From the NCBI GenBank assembly GCA_049700035.1, contig JBNAWC010000005.1, positions 1 through 44,572 of the forward strand: 44,572 nt of DNA, given 5' to 3'. Within the stretch, counting starts at the first letter, position 1. Each line of letters starts with the position of its first letter. Made by a program: the position numbers and the translations under genes. Below the pieces are notes generated by a model. That model was not told the DNA's origin, ran no database searches, and saw only the letters and a list, made by a program, of their open reading frames with translations. Below, piece after piece: positions 17,290-25,764 of this stretch. Origin of the DNA: JAVZLQ01 sp049700035 (lineage in GTDB: Archaea > Thermoproteota > Bathyarchaeia > Bathyarchaeales > Bathycorpusculaceae).

Positions 17290-17789
17290 TATTTTCCCTC
17301 AGCCAACTTCATTCGCTTGGATATTACCCGCGCTAACTCTTCCTCTTCTAATGCTTGTTTTTCTTCAAAGCTTGGTTCTTCTTGAAGCCAGTTTGGTTTT
17401 GCGCCCTTCTCTTTATAATATTTTCTTATGGCTCTTTTAAGCGCGCCTACGGCGAGTATGCCGCAGTGGAATTTTATGCTTGGTAGTCCGCCGACTGCTT
17501 CTGCTACGTTTTTCCATGATATTTTCCAAGCGTCTTCAAGTTTCATGCCTTTAATCATTTCTGTGACTATGCTGGATGTAGCTATGTTTGCGGCGCACCC
17601 GTAGCTTTCAAACGTTGCTTTTTCTATTACTTCTTGTTCGTTTATTTTTAGGTAGAAGGTTATCATGTCTCCGCATGCTGGGTTTCCAGCAACTGCGGTT
17701 ACGGTGGCGTCTTCCATCTTTCCGAGGTTTTTGGGGTTCCTAAACAGTTCAAGAACCTTTGGGTTATATGGTAAGGGCATTCGCGACAT
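17289..17789 (-). CDS. sufU: Fe-S cluster scaffold, SufU/IscU/NifU N-domain type
   Basis: This 166-residue protein has the three cluster-ligand cysteines of IscU/SufU scaffolds: GNPACGD at 35-41, ESYGCAANIATSS near 63, and KFHCGILA near 108. It receives persulfide sulfur and iron and passes the cluster on. The last 35 residues form a charged extension beyond the core, ending KRMKLAEGK. It sits between two cysteine-desulfurase-family genes and is joined to both by TAATG junctions. Whether it acts as an IscU-type scaffold or a SufU-type sulfur carrier cannot be told here. Confidence 0.9.
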   Translation of the reverse strand: MSRMPLPYNPKVLELFRNPKNLGKMEDATVTAVAGNPACGDMITFYLKINEQEVIEKATFESYGCAANIATSSIVTEMIKGMKLEDAWKISWKNVAEAVGGLPSIKFHCGILAVGALKRAIRKYYKEKGAKPNWLQEEPSFEEKQALEEEELARVISKRMKLAEGK

Positions 17790-19015
17790 TATTTTTCAAC
17801 TCCTGTTGAGCCAGTTATCCCTCTTATTCTTTGAACAGCCTTTGGGATAACGTCCAAAACATAGTTTATATCCTCTTCCTTATGGTAACGTGTAACCTTC
17901 ATTAGTATGCTTCCATGTGCCTCTTCGAATTTTCTTCCGATGGCGACGAGAACGTGGCTTGGTTGGAGAAGTCTTCTTGTGCATGCGCTTCCGCTTGAAA
18001 CGTAAACGCCGTTTAGGCTGAGTTCTATCGTTAGGGCTTCGCCTTCGCATTTTAGGAAGCTTATGTTTAGGTTGTCTGGTGCCCGTTTGTCGCCTTTAGG
18101 TCCGTTAAGCCTTATGTCTGAAACTCTTTCCATTATGCCATCCAACAGTTTGTCCCGCAGTCCGCGCATGTAATGTATGTTTTCGTCAAAATTTTTGAAG
18201 GCAAGTTCTGAAGCCTTTGCAAAGCCAACTATTAGCGGAGTGTTTTCTACGCCTGGCCAAAGTTTCTGTGTTCCGATTTGTCCTTCAAGAATTTTTTCGA
18301 TGTTGACGCCTTCTTTTATGTAGAGTGCGCCTATTCCGCGTGGTCCTAGGATTTTGTAGCTGCTTATTGTGGCTAAATCGACGTTTAAGTCTTTGACGTT
18401 GAGGTTGATTTTTCCGTACGCGTCTGACGCGTCGATGTGGAAGAGTGCTTCTGGGTTTTTGTCTTTGACGATTTTTATTGCTTCTTTTATTGGTTGTATT
18501 GTTCCGATTTCGTTGTTTGCCAGCGCGAAGCTTGCCAAGACTGTTTCTTTGTCAACTGCTTCCTTTAGCTTTTCAAGTTTTATGAAGCCTTCTTCGTCGA
18601 CTGGCACTTTTGTTGTTGAGAAGCCGTATTTTTGGAGCATTTCTGTGACGTGTATTATGCTTATTGGCTCTATTTCTGAAATGACGATTTTTTTGCCTTT
18701 GCTTTTAATTGCGAAGGCTGCGCCCATTAAGGCTAGGTTGTTGGCTTCTGTTTCGCCTGGTGTGAAGGTGATTTCTTCAAGTGTTTTGCATCCGAGGAAG
18801 TTGGCGATTTTTTGTGTGTTCTCCATTATTGTTTCGAAGGCTTCCCATCCTGGCTTGTGCGTTAATGTGGGGTTGCCATATGCCCGCTTGTTATAGTATG
18901 GGAGCATTGCCTCAATGACTTCTTCTGGGACAAAGCTGGAGTTTTCAATGTCTAGGTAAACTTCATGCCTTAATCCTTCATGAGCTTTTAACAGTTCTCT
19001 GACGTTTTCCACCAT
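17789..19015 (-). CDS. Divergent IscS/NifS-like protein lacking several PLP and substrate residues
   Basis: This 408-residue protein has the overall fold and length of IscS. It keeps the PLP lysine (K221 in SSYKILGPRG) and the SSGSACT cysteine loop (C345). Several normally invariant positions differ: the histidine over the PLP ring is proline (EIEP, 114-117), the glutamine contacting PLP is aspartate (HIDASDAYG, D198), the histidine before the lysine is tyrosine (Y220), the RSGT segment reads LWPGV, and the IRFSLG substrate arginine is leucine (SILMKVTR, L371). It may be a regulator, sulfur relay or enzyme with another substrate. It begins the operon, with a likely TATA box at 19061-19068. 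Confidence 0.85.
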   Translation of the reverse strand: MVENVRELLKAHEGLRHEVYLDIENSSFVPEEVIEAMLPYYNKRAYGNPTLTHKPGWEAFETIMENTQKIANFLGCKTLEEITFTPGETEANNLALMGAAFAIKSKGKKIVISEIEPISIIHVTEMLQKYGFSTTKVPVDEEGFIKLEKLKEAVDKETVLASFALANNEIGTIQPIKEAIKIVKDKNPEALFHIDASDAYGKINLNVKDLNVDLATISSYKILGPRGIGALYIKEGVNIEKILEGQIGTQKLWPGVENTPLIVGFAKASELAFKNFDENIHYMRGLRDKLLDGIMERVSDIRLNGPKGDKRAPDNLNISFLKCEGEALTIELSLNGVYVSSGSACTRRLLQPSHVLVAIGRKFEEAHGSILMKVTRYHKEEDINYVLDVIPKAVQRIRGITGSTGVEK

Positions 19016-19060
19016 GACTTTTCAAATCCTTTTGGCTTACTGTCTTCTAATACGTTTGAG

Positions 19061-19068
19061 CTTATAGA
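19061..19068 (-). promoter_or_regulatory. TATA box for the Fe-S operon
   Basis: On the minus strand TCTATAAG lies 46 bases before the ATG at 19015. Initiation about 25 bases downstream would leave a leader of roughly 20-25 bases containing AAAGGAT. The spacing is right for an archaeal promoter, though the match is not perfect. Confidence 0.4.
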
Positions 19069-19110
19069 AAAACTATTTGACGCCGTTAAATGCCTACGCA
19101 CCATATTTTG

Positions 19111-19170
19111 TGGCTGTTTTAAACAGCAACTGCGCCATTTTTTACATATTTTTGGCTTGAAAAACAGCCA
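19111..19170. repeat. Three inverted TGGCTGTTTT/AAAACAGCCA half-sites upstream of the Fe-S operon
   Basis: TGGCTGTTTT (19111-19120) is followed directly by AAACAGC (19121-19127), making a perfect 7-base inverted repeat around one T (GCTGTTT-T-AAACAGC, 19113-19127). A full inverse copy, AAAACAGCCA, lies at 19161-19170. The block sits in the 221-base gap between the divergent Fe-S operon and hel308, with its own TATA-like elements on either side. It could be a regulator binding site or a stem-loop. No other copies were noticed in the window. Confidence 0.5.
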
Positions 19171-19236
19171 ATAGCGACCCTCCCCCTCTAGATTTCTTTT
19201 CGGTAATGTTTTAAATTTGCGTTGCTCTTTTAGAGT

Positions 19237-21495
19237 TTGCATAGAGAGAATAGGCGTGTAAATTTGAGGATAACAGACTTACCTGTTCCAGAGGCGGTTA
19301 AGGAGATTCTAATTAAGGGTGGGATTGTTGAGCTTTATCCTCCGCAGGAAGAAGCCATTAAAGCTGGAGCTTTGGATGGTCGGAATCTTGTTTTGGCTAG
19401 TCCAACTGCTTCTGGTAAAACTTTGGTTGCTGAACTTTGCACGTTGAAGCATATTTTGGAGAGGGATGGAAAGGTTATTTACTTGACACCTTTGAGGGCT
19501 TTAGCCAATGAGAAGTTTGAGGAGTTTAAGAAGTACGCGTCGCTTAGGAAAAATGATGGTGGAAGAATTCGTGTTGGCATAAGCACTGGCGACTTTGACA
19601 GCAGCGACCCTTGGCTTGAAAGGTACGACATAATAGTAACCACTAATGAGAAGGCGGATTCGCTTTTGAGGCATAGAGCCAAGTGGATGGATGAAATTTC
19701 GCTTATAGTTGCTGACGAGGTGCACTTGCTTAATGATGCGGAAAGGGGACCAACGCTTGAGGTTGTTTTGGCAAGGTTTATGCAAATAAACCCAGACGTG
19801 CAGATTTTGGCTTTAAGCGCAACAATAAACAATGTTGAAGAGATTGCTGCTTGGCTTAAAGCAGGCTACATAACAACGGAATGGCGTCCAATACTCCTAA
19901 AGGAAGGCGTTTTGTTGCATGACGAGGTTCAGTTCAAGGATGGAGACGCACACAAAATAGAGAGGAAAACAAAGAATCCAGCAATAAACTTGGCATTAAG
20001 CACTGTCAAAGCGGGCGGACAAGCGTTAATTTTTGCTTCAACACGGAAAAACGCCGTTTTGTTAGCGAAGAAGGTTGCTGGCGAAATCGAGGAGGTTCTG
20101 TCCAAACCCATAAAACGTTCTCTTGAGCATGAGGCAGAGAAAATTTTGGCTGCTGGAGAAAAAACGCGGATAAGCGAAACTCTGGCGGAACTTGTTAAGC
20201 GCGGAACAGCCTTTCACCATGCTGGCCTAGGCGGAGAACACCGCAGATTAATAGAGGACGCTTTCCGCGAAGGAAAAATTAAGGTTTTAACTGCTACACC
20301 TACATTGGCTTTCGGCGTGAACCTTCCCGCCAGAACGGTAGTCATCCAAGATTATAGGCGATATGAGCCTGGATATGGCTATTATCCAATCAGCGTTTTA
20401 GAGTATAAGCAGATGGCTGGTAGGGCTGGAAGACCAAAATATGACAAGGTTGGCGAGGCTATTCTCATCGCTAAAACCAGCGATGAAGCAGACTACCTTA
20501 TGGAAAGCTACATTTTAGCAAGTCCAGAGCGTATATGGTCTAGGCTGGCGGTAGAACGCATATTAAGGTCTCATGTTTTGGCTACAATAGCCGCGGATTT
20601 CGCCCACACTGAACGTGGAATCTACGACTTTTTCGGCAAAACTTTCTACGCCTACCAGTACGAGGCAAGCGCAATGAAGGACATAATCGCAAAGATTCTC
20701 AAGTACCTTTACGACGAGGAAATGATTGACGTTGCAGGCGAAAACATCTACGCAACAAAATTCGGAAAACGCGTAAGCGAACTCTACATAGACCCAGTTT
20801 CAGCCGTAATAATACGCGACGCGTTAAGGCAGAAACCCATAAACCTAACAGAACTCAGCCTCCTCCACTTGATTTCGCATACCCCAGACATGGGACCAAT
20901 ACTGAGACCTTTCTCCCGCGAAATAGACGAAATAGCAGTTTTCATGGAGCAACACCGAGACGAATTCCTCGTTGACGTGCCAGACGAGTGGGAAGACCGC
21001 ATCGCCTACGAGCAGTTTTTAGGCGAAGTTAAAACCGCAATGGTGCTAAACGCTTGGATTGAAGAGAAAAGCGAAGACGAAATAATAGAACAATTTAGAA
21101 CACAGCCAGGCGACCTGTACAGAACAGTGGAAAACGCCAAATGGCTCCTTTACGCCACACATGAACTAGGCGTGCTTTTCGGCAACAAGGAAATTTTGCC
21201 ACTAACCGTTGAACTTATGGAACGCGTGGAAAAGGGCGTAAAGAAGGAGTTGCTGCCCATCGTTAAATTGGAAGGCGTAGGCAGAGTGCGCGGACGCATA
21301 CTCTACAACGCAGGATACAAAACAATCGAAGACATAAAATTGGCAGCTATCGAAGACCTAATGAACCTTCCACTCATAGGACCGAGACTAGCAAAGAAAA
21401 TAAAGGAGCAAGTCGGCGGTTTCGTTAAGAAGGAAACCTGGGAGAAACTTGAAAAAGAAAATGTTTGGAAACAGAAGGCACTAACAGAATACTAG
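19237..21495 (+). CDS. hel308: Hel308-type superfamily 2 DNA helicase
   Basis: This 752-residue Ski2-like helicase carries motif I SPTASGKT at 55-62, TPLRALANEKF (Ia), motif II DEVH at 160-163, SATINN (III), and motif VI in QMAGRAGRPK. The C-terminus has the ratchet domain and a helix-hairpin-helix region, VGRVRGRILYNAGYKTIED, then PLIGPRLAKKI. Hel308 unwinds forked DNA 3' to 5' at stalled replication forks. Residue count is normal. The start is uncertain: TTG 19237 is near a TTTTAAAT element at 19209-19216, while TTG 19264 would give the usual short N-terminus before RITDLPVP. The stop overlaps the convergent purB by four bases. Confidence 0.94.
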   Translation: MHRENRRVNLRITDLPVPEAVKEILIKGGIVELYPPQEEAIKAGALDGRNLVLASPTASGKTLVAELCTLKHILERDGKVIYLTPLRALANEKFEEFKKYASLRKNDGGRIRVGISTGDFDSSDPWLERYDIIVTTNEKADSLLRHRAKWMDEISLIVADEVHLLNDAERGPTLEVVLARFMQINPDVQILALSATINNVEEIAAWLKAGYITTEWRPILLKEGVLLHDEVQFKDGDAHKIERKTKNPAINLALSTVKAGGQALIFASTRKNAVLLAKKVAGEIEEVLSKPIKRSLEHEAEKILAAGEKTRISETLAELVKRGTAFHHAGLGGEHRRLIEDAFREGKIKVLTATPTLAFGVNLPARTVVIQDYRRYEPGYGYYPISVLEYKQMAGRAGRPKYDKVGEAILIAKTSDEADYLMESYILASPERIWSRLAVERILRSHVLATIAADFAHTERGIYDFFGKTFYAYQYEASAMKDIIAKILKYLYDEEMIDVAGENIYATKFGKRVSELYIDPVSAVIIRDALRQKPINLTELSLLHLISHTPDMGPILRPFSREIDEIAVFMEQHRDEFLVDVPDEWEDRIAYEQFLGEVKTAMVLNAWIEEKSEDEIIEQFRTQPGDLYRTVENAKWLLYATHELGVLFGNKEILPLTVELMERVEKGVKKELLPIVKLEGVGRVRGRILYNAGYKTIEDIKLAAIEDLMNLPLIGPRLAKKIKEQVGGFVKKETWEKLEKENVWKQKALTEY

Positions 21496-22856
21496 ACGCC
21501 TCTGGCTTTTCGTTCTTCCCTCGTCTTCTTAACCATACGATTTACCTGCTCCAACGCCGTGCCAAGATAATTTGCAGGATTCAAAGCCTCGTCAATCTCC
21601 TCTACACTAAGCCTAGAACTTACAGTCTTGTCCTCAAGCAGAACCTCTCTAAACTGGCGTCCTTCAACCTCGCTTTTCACAGCCAACCTTCTCAACAACT
21701 CATGCGCTTCCTGACGGTTCATGCCCTTCCTCGTTAACGCCATCATAACAGCCTCCGACATCGCACGCCCTTGAGTTAAAACCAAATTCTCCCGCATACG
21801 CCTTTCATCAACACGCAAATTCGCAATTACCCCAGTCATCAAAAAAAGCATATAATCCACTAGAATGCATGCTTCTGGAAAAATGAAGCGCTCCGTAGAA
21901 GACTGCGTTAAATCGCGTTCATGCCAAGTTATAACATTCTCCAAAGCTGGTATAACAAGACTTCGCACTATTCTGGCTAAACCGCAAATTCTTTCACATG
22001 TTTCTGGGTTGCGCTTATGCGGCATGGTTGAACTGCCAACCTGCCTCTCAACCTCAAACGGCTCAAAAAGCTCTCCGATTTCTGGTCTCTGTAGCTCCCG
22101 AATTTCAGTGGCGAAGTTCTCAAGCGAAGAGGCAATTAGCGCAAGAAGGCATACGATTTCAGCGTGGCGGTCGCGCTGCACAATCTGCGTCGAAATGTCA
22201 GAGGGCTTAATCCCCAAACGTTGCATAACAAGCTCCTGAACTTTCATGGCGTTGGCGCCCAAACCCGCCTGCGTTCCCACGGCGCCGCTTATTTTTCCAG
22301 CTAAGTCGCGTTCTTTGCATTGCCTAAGCCTTTCAATGTGCCTCGCGATTTCCCGCATCCAAACCGCAAACTTGAAGCCCAAAGTTATTGGCAAAGCGTG
22401 TTGCCCATGCGTCCTTCCAATCATAATCGTTTCCTTATGCTGCATTGCCTTTTCCATCAAAACTCCTTCGAGACTGTTGAGTCTCTTTTCGATTAGCTCT
22501 AAAGCTTCTTTCAGTTGGAGGGCGTTCGCCGTGTCCACAATGTCATAGCTTGTCGCGCCAAAATGCACGTAGGCGCCGCTTTTTCCGCAAGCTTCAGCCA
22601 GAGCCTTGGCAATCGCCATTACATCATGCTTTATTTCGCGTTCAATTTCCTTTATCCTACTAAGCTTAACATACCTCGTAGAAGCCATGGTGATTATTTT
22701 TTCTGCGTCCTCCCGTGAGATGTTGCCAACCTCAGCGTGCGCCCAAGCCAATGCAGCCTCCACATCAAGCATTTTTTGGACGCGCGTTTCTTCTTCGAAT
22801 ATTCGCCGCATTTCTGGAGTGCCGTAACGCCCCGTGTCTATTGGTAGTATGGGCAA
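21492..22856 (-). CDS. purB: Adenylosuccinate lyase
   Basis: This 454-residue enzyme has the fumarase/aspartase superfamily signature GSSTMPHKRNPETCE, the MIGRTHGQHALPIT segment with the catalytic histidine, and HFGATSYDIVDTA. It cleaves adenylosuccinate and SAICAR in purine synthesis. It begins at TTG 22856, with GAGGGA upstream, giving the usual PILPIDTGRYGTPEM N-terminus. It ends tail to tail with hel308. No other purine genes are present. Confidence 0.95.
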   Translation of the reverse strand: MPILPIDTGRYGTPEMRRIFEEETRVQKMLDVEAALAWAHAEVGNISREDAEKIITMASTRYVKLSRIKEIEREIKHDVMAIAKALAEACGKSGAYVHFGATSYDIVDTANALQLKEALELIEKRLNSLEGVLMEKAMQHKETIMIGRTHGQHALPITLGFKFAVWMREIARHIERLRQCKERDLAGKISGAVGTQAGLGANAMKVQELVMQRLGIKPSDISTQIVQRDRHAEIVCLLALIASSLENFATEIRELQRPEIGELFEPFEVERQVGSSTMPHKRNPETCERICGLARIVRSLVIPALENVITWHERDLTQSSTERFIFPEACILVDYMLFLMTGVIANLRVDERRMRENLVLTQGRAMSEAVMMALTRKGMNRQEAHELLRRLAVKSEVEGRQFREVLLEDKTVSSRLSVEEIDEALNPANYLGTALEQVNRMVKKTREERKARGV

Positions 22857-22945
22857 GTTTTTTCCCTCGCAGAGAGATAGGACAATTAAGGATTAATGTT
22901 TTACCGAAGCATAAATGGTAACAGCCTTAACTGAAGAGTAAGCCT

Positions 22946-24412
22946 ATGGGCGCAATAGTCGCGGTTATAAACAAAAGCGGAGAAAACGCCGCAGAACACG
23001 CAGCAAAGATGCTAAAAATTCTATCGCATAAAGGCGTAGAAAAATTTGGATTAGCGTCAGCATACTCTTTTAAAATAGAGGATTCTGTTGAAAAACTGTC
23101 AAACTTTAATGTAAACTCGCCTATTTTAATTGGATATGCCTTCTCAAAAATAATTGCGGCGGACAAGCCGCAGCCAACAATGCTTGAAAAAGCAGCATGC
23201 GCATTTGAAGGGAGAATTTATACGAATTCCACTGAAAGCTCGGACGCAGAATTTTTCGCTGAGAAAATACGAGAAAACCATTTGCGAGAAGCTGAAAGTT
23301 TTGTCAGAGAGGCTGATGGCGGCTTTGCTTTTGTTATTGCCGAAAAAGAAAGGCTTGTGGCGGGCAGAGACTCCATTGGAATTTGCCCATTATATTTTGG
23401 CGAGAATGAACGGTTGTTTGCTCTTGCCTCCGAAAAGAAAGCCTTATGGAAAATTGGAATAGCAGATGCGCGCTCTTTTCCGCCTGGAACATTACTAGTT
23501 GCAAACAAAAGCAGCTTCAGATTCGCGCGTGTAAAAGGGTTAATCCGTGAAAGGACAAGCAACATAAACATGCGAGATGCAAGTGAAACGCTTAAGGTTC
23601 TCTTGCAAGATTCTGTGGAGAAGATGACTGCGGGTTTAGAGGATGTTGCTGTGGCGTTTTCTGGAGGGCTTGACAGTAGCCTAATCGCTTTTCTGGCAAA
23701 AAGGGCTGGAGTAAACGTGCACCTAATTCATGTTAGCCTAAAAAATCAGCCAGAAACAGCACACGCGGTAAAAGTGGCTGAAGATTTGAAGCTTCCAATT
23801 AACGTTTACACCTACACAGTTGAAGATGTGAAGGAAACGTTGCCGAAAGTTCTGTGGCTGGTTGAGGAGCCAGACCCAATTAAGGTTAGCTTGGGTGTGC
23901 CGATGTGCTGGGCGGCGGAGAAAACTGCTGAATTAGGCGTAAAAGTTTTGTTTACTGGGCAAGGCGCAGACGAGCTTTTTGGCGGGTATAAACGTTACTT
24001 AACCGCACATGCAACTCATGGACAAAAGGCGGTTGAAGAGATGCTGTTCAACGACGTTTTAAGTGTTCACGAGGCGAGCATTGAGAAGGACTATAAGATT
24101 TGCAACTTCCACAATGTTGAATTACGTCTTCCATACTTAACATATAAAATAGCGGAATTTGCCGTTAACTTGCCTCTAAAATTCAAGATAACGCTTTCAC
24201 GTGGCGACATGCGCAAACTTGTATTGAGGACTGTTGCCAAAAAACTTGGCTTACCTAAGGCTGTTGTAGAAAGACCGAAAAGGGCGATGCAATATGCGAC
24301 TGGCGTGGATAAGACAATTAGGAAACTTGCTAAAAAGGAAAATTTGTCCATAAAGGAGTACTTAGCGAGAACTTTTCAAAATATTTTTGAGAAGATGGTG
24401 AAGGATGACTAG
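22946..24412 (+). CDS. Asparagine synthetase B-like protein without the glutaminase cysteine
   Basis: This 488-residue protein follows the AsnB plan: a class II glutamine amidotransferase-like domain (1-185) including RDSIGICPLY at 141-150, then an ATP-pyrophosphatase domain with the PP-loop SGGLDSS at 239-245 and a GQGADELFGGYKRY segment. The N-terminus is MGAIVAV instead of MCGIVG, so Cys2, the glutaminase nucleophile, is replaced by glycine. The synthetase half looks intact. It may use free ammonia or another amine, to make asparagine or a different amide. It overlaps the HDAC-family gene by eight bases, so their products may act in one pathway. Confidence 0.88.
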   Translation: MGAIVAVINKSGENAAEHAAKMLKILSHKGVEKFGLASAYSFKIEDSVEKLSNFNVNSPILIGYAFSKIIAADKPQPTMLEKAACAFEGRIYTNSTESSDAEFFAEKIRENHLREAESFVREADGGFAFVIAEKERLVAGRDSIGICPLYFGENERLFALASEKKALWKIGIADARSFPPGTLLVANKSSFRFARVKGLIRERTSNINMRDASETLKVLLQDSVEKMTAGLEDVAVAFSGGLDSSLIAFLAKRAGVNVHLIHVSLKNQPETAHAVKVAEDLKLPINVYTYTVEDVKETLPKVLWLVEEPDPIKVSLGVPMCWAAEKTAELGVKVLFTGQGADELFGGYKRYLTAHATHGQKAVEEMLFNDVLSVHEASIEKDYKICNFHNVELRLPYLTYKIAEFAVNLPLKFKITLSRGDMRKLVLRTVAKKLGLPKAVVERPKRAMQYATGVDKTIRKLAKKENLSIKEYLARTFQNIFEKMVKDD

Positions 24413-25469
24413 AACGGCGGTTATTTTTTCGCCCAAGTATTATAGGCATAACACTGGTAGAGGGCATCCTGAATCCGCGAGGCGCATTAGAGCAATCATA
24501 AACGAATTAAAAAATGGCGCAATCTCGAAAAGTAGAAATTGGCAGTTTGTAGAGCCAGAAAGGGCAAGCTTTGGGAAGGTTCAGCTTGTCCACGATTCAG
24601 ATTACATTCGCTTCGTCAGAAATTTTTGCAAAAGTGGCGGAGGACTGCTGGACTCTGGGGACACTGTTGTTTCATCAGAAAGCTTTGATGCTGCTGTCTA
24701 CGCTGTTGGCGGCGCGCTTAAAGCTGTTGACCTAGTCATGGCGGGGCAATTTGAAAACGCCTTCGCGCTTGTTAGACCTCCTGGGCATCATGCTGGAAAA
24801 TTTAGTGCTGCTGGCTTCTGCATCTTCAATAATGTTGCTGTGGCGACTCAGCATCTGCTAAGGGATTTTGATTTAAATCGCGTTTTGATTCTGGATATTG
24901 ACGCGCACCATGGAAATGGCACTCAAGAAATTTTCTACGGAACCGACGAAGTCCTATACATTAGTTTACATGAAGACCCTAGAAGTTTTCCAGGAACTGG
25001 CTTCGTGGACGAGATTGGAGAGGGCGAAGGGTTAGGCTTTAACGTTAATGTTCCATTGCCTTTTGGAGCCAATGACCCGCTATACCTCAAAGCGTTTAAT
25101 GAAATAGCCATTCCAATAATACGCCAGTACAAACCCCAATTCATGCTTGTTTCAGCTGGTCTTGATGGGCACTATACAGACCCAGTTGCAAACCTATCCC
25201 TATCAGCGCATTGTTACGCGAAAGTTTATGAAGAAATTGTTAAGCTGGCGCATGCGCTTTGTGATGGAAAACTTGTTTTTGTCCTAGAAGGTGGTTACAG
25301 CCTCAAGTTCATTGGAAAATTAGTCGCCTTGGCGGTTGCAAAAATGAGTGGTTTAAGCTACACTGTTGATGATGTGGTTGTTGCTGCTAGTGCGCGTGCA
25401 AGAAGGCTTGGCGGAAAAGTTTTGAGGGAAGTTAAGGAAGCCCAAGAGCCTTTTTGGAATTTAAAATGA
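24405..25469 (+). CDS. Histone deacetylase/AcuC family amidohydrolase
   Basis: This 354-residue protein is a zinc-dependent HDAC-fold enzyme: GRGHPESARRI near residue 18, RPPGHHAGKFSAAGFCIFN with the catalytic histidine pair, DIDAHHGNGTQ supplying zinc ligands, SAGLDGHYTDP with the third ligand, and EGGYS with the catalytic tyrosine. All the key residues are present. The family deacetylates lysines, acetylpolyamines or small metabolites; the true substrate cannot be told. Its eight-base overlap with the asparagine-synthetase-like gene shows they share a transcript. Confidence 0.92.
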   Translation: MTRTAVIFSPKYYRHNTGRGHPESARRIRAIINELKNGAISKSRNWQFVEPERASFGKVQLVHDSDYIRFVRNFCKSGGGLLDSGDTVVSSESFDAAVYAVGGALKAVDLVMAGQFENAFALVRPPGHHAGKFSAAGFCIFNNVAVATQHLLRDFDLNRVLILDIDAHHGNGTQEIFYGTDEVLYISLHEDPRSFPGTGFVDEIGEGEGLGFNVNVPLPFGANDPLYLKAFNEIAIPIIRQYKPQFMLVSAGLDGHYTDPVANLSLSAHCYAKVYEEIVKLAHALCDGKLVFVLEGGYSLKFIGKLVALAVAKMSGLSYTVDDVVVAASARARRLGGKVLREVKEAQEPFWNLK

Positions 25470-25514
25470 TTTTGATGGTCTAAAATGGGATGAAAAGTAA
25501 AGGTTGTTGCTGAT

Positions 25515-25697
25515 TTATTCTATTACTTGGATTGCGCTTTCTGGGCATTGGACTTCGCATGCTCTGCAAACGAGGCATTCTTCGGGTTTCACTGGAACAG
25601 ACTTTCCATTTTTTAATTCGTATACTCCAACTGGACATGTGTCAACGCATGTTCCGCATCCAGTGCACTTGTCGTTATCAACAACAATTTTCACCAT
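25515..25697 (-). CDS. 2[4Fe-4S] ferredoxin
   Basis: This 60-residue protein carries two CxxCxxCxxxCP motifs (CTGCGTCVDTCP, then CLVCRACEVQCP), so it should bind two [4Fe-4S] clusters as a small electron carrier. I chose ATG 25697, giving MVKIVVDNDKC, because GAGGG lies just upstream; a GTG at 25712 would add five residues. It stands between convergent and same-strand genes with no enzyme partner that is obvious, although a radical SAM gene lies nearby. Confidence 0.95.
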   Translation of the reverse strand: MVKIVVDNDKCTGCGTCVDTCPVGVYELKNGKSVPVKPEECLVCRACEVQCPESAIQVIE

Positions 25698-25764
25698 TTC
25701 TTTTTCCCTCACATTTAGATTCTCATTGAAAGAAAATTAGTGGAATAAAAGGTTTTAGGTTCGC

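Noticed and set aside
18988..19242. 84-residue minus-strand frame upstream of the IscS-like gene
   Set aside because: It covers the TATA box and inverted repeats and overlaps the real gene in another frame; composition is random-looking.
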